NCBI GenBank assembly: GCA_029266525.1
Contig: JAQSWQ010000026.1
Coordinates: forward strand, 1 to 52,702
Origin: Microvirga sp.
GTDB taxonomy: Bacteria > Pseudomonadota > Alphaproteobacteria > Rhizobiales > Beijerinckiaceae
Length of the DNA: 52,702 nt
Reading direction: 5' to 3'
Of the stretch, positions 47,525 through 52,702 are shown one piece after another. The number at the start of each line of letters is the position of its first letter. Position 1 is the stretch's first letter. A program made the position numbers and the translations under genes. Under the pieces are notes generated by a model, which worked only from the letters and a program-made list of their open reading frames with translations, was not told where the DNA came from and ran no database searches.

Positions 47525-47587
47525 GATGAAGGGGCGGAGGGGATTTAAGGGGGCTCGCGGCGGCGAGGGTCGATGGCATCTTAGGGG

Positions 47588-48451
47588 ATGACGATCCGAT
47601 CACAATCCGAGCCTCCCAAGGCAAAGAGGCCGCGGATCGATGGCGTTGCACCGAGCGCTCTGGCATGCATGCGGTCCATGGACAACCCCGGTGCAAACGG
47701 CGTGTCGCTGTTCGTGCTCGCCCATCAGGACGACGAGCTTTGCGCGGCGCCGATCGTCGCGAGCCGCAAGGCCAAAGGCCGTCCGGTCTGCGTCGTCTAT
47801 TTGACCGATGGCGAAGCGGGAGGAGTTTCGGCGCAGAGGCGCAATCGCGAGAGCGGCAACGCCCTTGCGATGCTCGGAGCGGCGCCGAGCGAGCTCGTGT
47901 TCTTGGGCAGCGTTCGTGGGTTCCCGGACGGCAAGCTCCACACCGTCCTTCCCGACGCCCTCGGCAGCCTGGAAGAGACCGTGCGGGCCGCGGGCGGCGT
48001 GGATGAGATCTTCACGCTGGCTTACGAGGGCGGGCACCAGGATCATGACGCCTGCCACGCCGCCGCCGTAGTGCTCGCAAGCCGGCTCGGGCTCCTCGCG
48101 CGAACGCGGCAGATCCCGTTCTACCGGAAGGCGGGCTCCGTCCCGGGCATCGCCGTCCTCGCCCCGCTTGCCGAGAATGGTGCCGCCACGCCTTGGCCGC
48201 TGAGCGCGGGGGAACGCATCCGCATGCTTTCCCTGATGCGCATGTATCCCTCGCAATGGCGCGTGCTGCTCGGGCTCGGCCCGCTGCTTGCGGCGGCTTG
48301 CGCGGTCAGGCCGGGACTGCCGGTCCAGCCCGTCGCGATGAAGCGGTTGCGGGAGCGTCCGACCGCCGCGCCGATGTTCTACGAGCGGCGCCAAAAGGTC
48401 GATGCCGCGGAGGTCACCGGCGCGATCGCGCGCCTCGCAGAGCTCGCCTGA
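47588..48451 (+). CDS. PIG-L family deacetylase
   Basis: PIG-L/LmbE enzymes are zinc-dependent N-deacetylases acting on GlcNAc-type or similar amides. The 287-residue product has VLAHQDDE (43-50; the usual AHPDDE has Pro where this has Gln), YLTDGEAGG and EGGHQDHDACHA (His150, His153). The catalytic residues are therefore present. The first 27-30 residues are not conserved, and ATG at codon 28 or 31 may be the true start. It is divergent from the glycosyltransferase gene, and both may act on the same glycan. Confidence 0.87.
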   Translation: MTIRSQSEPPKAKRPRIDGVAPSALACMRSMDNPGANGVSLFVLAHQDDELCAAPIVASRKAKGRPVCVVYLTDGEAGGVSAQRRNRESGNALAMLGAAPSELVFLGSVRGFPDGKLHTVLPDALGSLEETVRAAGGVDEIFTLAYEGGHQDHDACHAAAVVLASRLGLLARTRQIPFYRKAGSVPGIAVLAPLAENGAATPWPLSAGERIRMLSLMRMYPSQWRVLLGLGPLLAAACAVRPGLPVQPVAMKRLRERPTAAPMFYERRQKVDAAEVTGAIARLAELA

Positions 48452-48510
48452 GGTCACGTGAACGATCGCAGAGCCGGCGCGGCGGTGCCGCGGCCGGAGA
48501 AGGCCGGCGA

Positions 48511-48732
48511 TCAGGCCTCCGGCTCGCCCTCGATGGTGAAGCCGACCCTCAGCGTGACCTGGAAATGGGCGACCGCTCCGGCCTCGATATGGCCGCGCGT
48601 TTCCGCGACCTCGAACCAGCGCATGTTGCGGATGGTTCGGCTGGCGCGGGCGATCGCCGTCTTGATCGCATCCTCGATGCTGGTCTCGGAACTGCCGACG
48701 AGCTCGACGACCTTGTAGACGTGGTCCTTCAT
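48511..48732 (-). CDS. dodecin (flavin-binding)
   Basis: Dodecins form dodecamers that store flavins or CoA-like ligands. The 73-residue product begins [20 protein letters not shown] and contains [19 protein letters not shown] with the conserved Trp that stacks on flavin, ending [15 protein letters not shown]. Length and spacing fit the family exactly. It is downstream of ugd by 59 bases on the same strand, and the two may share a transcript, although there is no clear functional link. Confidence 0.93.
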   Translation of the reverse strand: MKDHVYKVVELVGSSETSIEDAIKTAIARASRTIRNMRWFEVAETRGHIEAGAVAHFQVTLRVGFTIEGEPEA

Positions 48733-48791
48733 CGCCGCCCCTCCGCTCAGGCTGTCGCGAACTTGGCTTGCCGCCCGCCGGCTCTCCGGCT

Positions 48792-50165
48792 TTAAGCCCC
48801 GCCCGCGGCGGCGCGCGCGAGGCTCACGACCTCGGCCTGCGGCTCGGGCTCTCCCGCCGCGACCGGCTGGCCGATGCTGACATAGGTGAAGCCGAGCTTC
48901 CGCATCAGCTCGGGCCGGTAGATGTTGCGCAGGTCGACCAGGACGGGGCTGCTCATCCCGCGTCTGATGCGCTGGAAGTCGAGCGCCCGGAAGGCATCCC
49001 ATTCGGTCACGATCACCAGCGCGTCCGCCCCCTCGGCGCAGGCATAGGCGTCCTCGGCATAGACCACGCCGTCGAGGAGTTGCTTCGCCTGATCCATGCC
49101 TTCGGGGTCGTAGGCCTGGACGATCGCGCCGCCGTCCTGGAGCCCGGCGATGATCGAGAGGGAGGGGGCCTCGCGCATGTCGTCGGTGTTCGGCTTGAAG
49201 GTCAGGCCGAGCACCGCGATGGTCTTGCCGCGCACATTGCCGCCGCAGGCCTGGATCACCTTGCGGGCCATGGCGCGCTTGCGCTGGTCGTTCACGGCCG
49301 CGACCGTCTCCACGATGCGGATCGGGGCATCGTAGTCCTGCGCCGTCTTGATCAGCGCGAGCGTGTCCTTCGGGAAGCAGGAGCCGCCATAGCCGGGTCC
49401 GGCGTGCAGGAACTTCGAGCCGATGCGGTTGTCGAGGCCGATGCCGCGCGCGACCTCCTGCACGTTCGCCCCGACCTTTTCGCAGAGATCGGCGATCTCG
49501 TTGATGAAGGTGATCTTCGTCGCAAGGAAGGCGTTCGCGGCGTATTTGGTCAGCTCGGCCGTGCGGCGCGAGGTGAACAGGAGCGGCGAGTGGTTGAGAT
49601 AGAGCGGCCGGTAGAGCTCGGTCATCACCGCCTTCGCCCGCTCGCCCTCGGCGCCGATCACGATGCGGTCGGGTCGCTTGAAATCGGCGATGGCGGCGCC
49701 TTCGCGCAGGAACTCCGGGTTCGAGACGACGGCGAACTGCGCGCGCGGCGCCGCTTCGCCGATGATGCGTTCGACCTCGTCGCCGGTGCCGACCGGCACG
49801 GTCGATTTCGTCACCACCACCGTATAGCCGTCGAGTTCGCCCGCGATCTCGCGCGCCGCCTGGTAGACGTAGGACAAATCGGCGAAGCCGTCGCCGCGCC
49901 GGGATGGCGTGCCGACCGCGATGAAGACGGCGTCGGCGCTGCGGACCGGCTCGGCGAGATCGGTGGCGAATGACAGGCGCCCGGCGCGCACGTTGTTCGC
50001 GACGAGCTCGGCGAGACCGGGCTCGTAGATCGGCATCTCGCCGGCGCGCAGCCGGGCGATCTTGCTCGGATCCTTGTCGACGCAGCAGACCACGTGACCG
50101 AAATCGGCAAAGCACGCGCCGGAGACGAGCCCCACATAGCCCGAGCCGATGATCGCAACCCGCAT
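48792..50165 (-). CDS. ugd: UDP-glucose 6-dehydrogenase
   Basis: This enzyme oxidises UDP-glucose to UDP-glucuronate, a precursor for acidic surface polysaccharides. The 457-residue product has the NAD-binding [35 protein letters not shown], the central helix region [20 protein letters not shown], the catalytic Cys in [13 protein letters not shown] and the C-terminal [19 protein letters not shown] 50165 matches family N-termini. With the glycosyltransferase, PIG-L and SGNH-like genes it marks an envelope-glycan neighbourhood. Confidence 0.96.
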   Translation of the reverse strand: MRVAIIGSGYVGLVSGACFADFGHVVCCVDKDPSKIARLRAGEMPIYEPGLAELVANNVRAGRLSFATDLAEPVRSADAVFIAVGTPSRRGDGFADLSYVYQAAREIAGELDGYTVVVTKSTVPVGTGDEVERIIGEAAPRAQFAVVSNPEFLREGAAIADFKRPDRIVIGAEGERAKAVMTELYRPLYLNHSPLLFTSRRTAELTKYAANAFLATKITFINEIADLCEKVGANVQEVARGIGLDNRIGSKFLHAGPGYGGSCFPKDTLALIKTAQDYDAPIRIVETVAAVNDQRKRAMARKVIQACGGNVRGKTIAVLGLTFKPNTDDMREAPSLSIIAGLQDGGAIVQAYDPEGMDQAKQLLDGVVYAEDAYACAEGADALVIVTEWDAFRALDFQRIRRGMSSPVLVDLRNIYRPELMRKLGFTYVSIGQPVAAGEPEPQAEVVSLARAAAGGA

Positions 50166-50450
50166 GACCGTCCTTTCAGTTCAACGAGTGGGCGGATGTC
50201 CGCTGAGCGGCTTCCGATCGACGATCGCGGCCGCGAGGAGGCACCGGTTGCCCCCTGCGAAACGCCCAAGCCCCTGATCCGCCTGGACCCGTCGCCCCAG
50301 CGCAGGTTCGCCAAGCCTTCGATTGACGTTACGGCCGCACCCCATAGCCCAAAACGCCTTGATGGCAAGTGCCAGCGTTGCAACACCAAGGACGGCGATC
50401 GGCCTTCTTACGTTCCGGTCACCACGCTGGAGCGCCGCGGCGGTCACGCC
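50166..50450. other. 285-bp stretch upstream of ugd
   Basis: No supported gene. A minus-strand frame at 50181-50447 (88 residues) has some hydrophobic content (IAVLGVATLALAIKAFW) but no recognisable family. The ugd promoter should lie here. Confidence 0.4.
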
Positions 50451-50726
50451 TCATCGCGGCTGAAGATAGCCCTCGAAGGGCGCCCCGGGCCCGAAGCTCC
50501 TTGCCGCGGCATCGCACGCCCGCTCCCAATCGTCGCGGAAGCCGGCCCTGACCTTCTCGATCTCCTCCTGCAGCTCGCGCGACCTCGGGACCGTGAATGC
50601 GTCCCTCACCGTCAGCCCATGATGGCTGAGAAGGCGGGCGAGCCGGCCCTCCTCGATGCGGAGCGGACAGTTCATCTCCGCAGTCGCCAGGTGCACGGCG
50701 ATGAGTATGGCGAATTCCTTGCCCAC
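50451..50726 (-). CDS. hypothetical protein
   Basis: The 91-residue product begins at a GTG (MGKEFAILIAVHLATAEMNC) and contains RLLSHHGLTVRDAFTVPRSR and a charged helix EELQEEIEKVRAGFRDDWERA-like region. Composition is protein-like and there is no membrane segment. I do not recognise the family. The gene lies between the prepilin peptidase and ugd genes on the same strand. Confidence 0.45.
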   Translation of the reverse strand: MGKEFAILIAVHLATAEMNCPLRIEEGRLARLLSHHGLTVRDAFTVPRSRELQEEIEKVRAGFRDDWERACDAAARSFGPGAPFEGYLQPR

Positions 50727-50807
50727 GCTTCCTAGCCGACTCTCCCGATTCGACGGGTGCGTTGTTAGCAGGTCGGCGAAGCATCCGTCATCGCCGCGAC
50801 GACCGGC

Positions 50808-51398
50808 CTAGCCGGATACCACGCCTGCGTAGAACACGAACCAAAGCGCCGGGCACAGGAAAGCCCCGAAGGGCAGGCGCGTGCCGCGGCCCAGCTCGAC
50901 GCCTCGCCGCGAGGCGACAACGGCGTAGAGCAGCGCCGCCCCGGTGGCGAGCGCGAAGCAGATCGGGATGTGCTCGAGGGGCAGCCACACGCCGATCCCG
51001 GCCGCCAGCTTGACGTCGCCGAGCCCGAGGCCTTCGGTGCCTCTCGCCTTCCAGTAGGCGAACCGGAGGCCCGCGAGGATCCCGGCCGTTGCGGCGCCTC
51101 GGATCGAGCCGTCGAGCAGGGCCTGCCAAGGGCTGAGCGGGTCGAGGACCACCGCCGCGCCGAGGCCGCAGGCGAGCGTCGCCAATGTCATGGTGTCGGG
51201 CAGGAGCTGGGTTCGCGCATCGAGGTCGGCGCCTGCGACCATCAAGGCGGCGAGCGCCGTCGAGGTGAGAGCAAGCGTCCACGGGAGCGTCGCGGCGGAG
51301 AGGAGCGCGACCGCGGCGGTCGCGGCGAGGACCAGCGCCCAGTTCGGCTGGAGGTCGTCGGCGGTGTCCGGCAAATCCGCCGCGTCGGGAGCGATCAA
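50808..51398 (-). CDS. compact prepilin peptidase (A24 family)
   Basis: Type IV prepilin peptidases cleave leader peptides of pilins and pseudopilins. The 196-residue product has the two catalytic Asp sites ADLDARTQLLPD and LGLGDVKLAAG (GxGD) among about five to six membrane helices. The N-terminal methyltransferase domain of full PilD/GspO is absent, as in CpaA-like and other short forms. The start appears to be a TTG at 51398 that overlaps the gspD stop in TTGA; an internal GTG or ATG cannot be excluded. It probably processes the pseudopilins of the adjoining type II secretion system. Confidence 0.87.
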   Translation of the reverse strand: MIAPDAADLPDTADDLQPNWALVLAATAAVALLSAATLPWTLALTSTALAALMVAGADLDARTQLLPDTMTLATLACGLGAAVVLDPLSPWQALLDGSIRGAATAGILAGLRFAYWKARGTEGLGLGDVKLAAGIGVWLPLEHIPICFALATGAALLYAVVASRRGVELGRGTRLPFGAFLCPALWFVFYAGVVSG

Positions 51399-52702
51399 TA
51401 TTTGGTGGTGATCGCCGGGTAGACGGCGCCGGCTGGTTGGGTCCGCATGGTGTGCAGGCGGTCGCGGAACTCCTCCGCCACCTGGCGCGCATCGAGGCTG
51501 TCGCGAATGAGCTGCGGACGGATGAAGATGATGAGCTCGGTGCGTTGCTTGTTGGCGGTCGTCGAGCCGAACAGATCGCCGAGGAACTTGATGTCGCGCA
51601 AGCCCGGGATGCCGGACTTGCCGCTGTCCTCGCGCTCGCTGATCAGGCCACCGAGCAGCACGGTCTGCCCGCTCATCACCGAGATCGTCGAGCGGACGCG
51701 CCGCTGCGAAATGGTCGGCGTCAGCGTCGCGCCGGGATTGGCGACGTTCGAGATCTCCTGCTCGACGTCGAGATCGATCGAGCCGTTGGCGCGCACCCGC
51801 GGCAGCACCTTGAGGATCACGCCGGTGCTGCGGAACTCGACGTTGTTGACGACCGGCGCGTTGGGGTTGTCGATGAGCGTCGCGGTACGGGTGGTGACCG
51901 GTATTTCGTCGCCGACCTGCAGCATCGCCGGTTGGTTGTCGACCACCACCAGCGACGGCGAGGACAGCACCTTGACGTTCGTGAAGCTCGAGAGCGCGTC
52001 GAGGACGACGCGCGGCTGCGCCTCCTGGCCGAGCAGGAGATTGAAGCCGGGCAGCACCCGCGAGATGATGGCGGAGGAATCGAGCAGCGCCGCCGAGCCC
52101 TTGTTTGGCCTGAGGCCGACATCCTTGCTCGAGAAGAAATAACGGACGCCGTACTGGAGCCCGTCGGTGAGGCTGACCTCGGCGATCGTGGCGTCGATCG
52201 CGACCTGGAGCTGCGGTTTGTCGATGCTGTGCAGCGCGCGCTCGATCGTGCGGTAATCCTCCTGGTTCGAGTAGACCACGATGGAGTTGTTGGCGGCGTC
52301 CGCCGTGATCCGGATGTTCTGGAAGGGGCCTTGGCTGGAGCCCCCGCCGCCCGAGGCGCCCCCCGGCGCGCCGAAGAATCCCTCCGCGCCCGGCGTTTTG
52401 CGATCCGAGAAGGTGTCGAAAGCCGCCGCAACCGTTCCGCCGCCGGCCCCGGCCTGCCCAGGCGTTCCGCCCTGTCCCCGCAATCCGCCGCCGCCCGCCC
52501 CGGCCCCGCCGCCTGCGCCCGCGCCGCCGCCGCGGGTCGAGCCGGCTCCGTCCCCGCCAAGGCTGTCGAGGCGGCCCTTCGCGGTCCTCGAGCCCGGCGA
52601 GAGGCTGTCGAAGGGCGACTCGGCCGCGCCGCCGGAGCGCTGCGACACGAAGATGTCGTTCAGGATCGCGGCGACCTTCTGAGCGTTGCCGAACTTGACG
52701 CG
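51395..52702 (-). CDS. gspD: type II secretion secretin GspD, C-terminal part (runs off the window)
   Basis: 435 codons are visible and the frame is open to the right edge (first residues RVKFGNAQKVAAILNDIFV), so the N-terminal part lies outside. An N-domain segment includes ADAANNSIVVYSNQEDYRTI and RALHSIDKPQLQVAIDATIA. The secretin core follows: VLSSPSLVVVDNQPAMLQVGDEIPV, GVILKVLPRV and the secretin signature region VLLGGLISEREDSGKSGIPG, IKFLGDLFG. A long Gly-rich loop (about residues 40-90 of the visible part: STRGGGAGAGGGAGAGGGG) interrupts an N-domain. The gene overlaps the prepilin peptidase by four bases. Confidence 0.92.
   Translation of the reverse strand, partial: RVKFGNAQKVAAILNDIFVSQRSGGAAESPFDSLSPGSRTAKGRLDSLGGDGAGSTRGGGAGAGGGAGAGGGGLRGQGGTPGQAGAGGGTVAAAFDTFSDRKTPGAEGFFGAPGGASGGGGSSQGPFQNIRITADAANNSIVVYSNQEDYRTIERALHSIDKPQLQVAIDATIAEVSLTDGLQYGVRYFFSSKDVGLRPNKGSAALLDSSAIISRVLPGFNLLLGQEAQPRVVLDALSSFTNVKVLSSPSLVVVDNQPAMLQVGDEIPVTTRTATLIDNPNAPVVNNVEFRSTGVILKVLPRVRANGSIDLDVEQEISNVANPGATLTPTISQRRVRSTISVMSGQTVLLGGLISEREDSGKSGIPGLRDIKFLGDLFGSTTANKQRTELIIFIRPQLIRDSLDARQVAEEFRDRLHTMRTQPAGAVYPAITTKY

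Noticed and set aside
50181-50447. 88-codon minus-strand frame upstream of ugd
   Set aside because: No family, no ribosome-binding site that stands out, and composition intermediate between protein and shadow.

Overview
The window is a GC-rich chromosomal segment from an alphaproteobacterium, most likely of the order Hyphomicrobiales (Rhizobiales). The evidence is the gene order dapD-DUF805-DUF805-dapE with truA-fmt-def and rmuC, the series ileS-lspA-secreted protein-M16-M16-pgi-mutL, an alphaproteobacterial-type LexA box (GTTC-N7-GTTC) in front of rmuC, the alphaproteobacterial form of GshA, and dispersed palindromic repeats of the CCTCTCCC...GGGAGAGG kind. I saw no rRNA, tRNA, CRISPR array, phage or complete insertion sequence.

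Layout. 0.2-7 kb is housekeeping: lysine/peptidoglycan precursor synthesis (dapD, dapE), tRNA and nascent-peptide processing (truA, fmt, def) and recombination (rmuC). 7.3-12.5 kb is an accessory catabolic unit: a LysR regulator divergent from an iron-type alcohol dehydrogenase and a complete TRAP transporter (Q, M, P), with a good T-N11-A operator between them. 12.6-14.9 kb holds two small membrane proteins (DUF202, DUF1622) and a methyltransferase gene broken by an internal deletion. 14.9-19.5 kb has hisS, which carries a conspicuous low-GC block, two exported proteins (a Tat-type cyclase-family protein and a Kelch propeller) and a DUF3592 protein. 19.5-21.3 kb is a disturbed region: a Cys-containing hypothetical protein, a GC-rich stretch with strong nested RNA pairing and a sigma70-like promoter, a fragment of a second aminotransferase gene, and a DUF4258/DUF2283 pair. 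21.3-28.3 kb has an omega-amino acid:pyruvate transaminase, a TPR membrane protein, a degenerate HMA protein, a Rid protein, a HAD phosphatase, a CheY-like regulator and ribF; a 31-33 bp inverted repeat lies between cheY and ribF.

28.5-32.1 kb contains a large secreted propeller/metzincin protein and a frameshifted ABC substrate-binding protein. 32.3-43.4 kb is a second housekeeping block (ileS, lspA, a secreted protein, an active/inactive M16 pair, pgi, mutL) followed by a mazEF toxin-antitoxin module with a perfect 21-bp operator. ileS carries an in-frame insertion of the same palindromic repeat that lies between genes elsewhere in the window. 43.4-50.2 kb has gshA, then a loose envelope-carbohydrate group: an SGNH-like membrane-anchored protein, a GT4 glycosyltransferase, a PIG-L deacetylase, dodecin and UDP-glucose dehydrogenase. 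The right edge holds a compact prepilin peptidase and the C-terminal part of a type II secretion secretin, which runs off the window.

The points most worth following up are the repeat inserted inside ileS, the structured RNA candidate at 20.25-20.52 kb, the secreted propeller-metzincin, the ribosome-binding-site hairpins in front of the alcohol dehydrogenase and Kelch genes, the hisS composition mosaic, and the decayed genes. All function calls are from reading the sequence; no database search was run.
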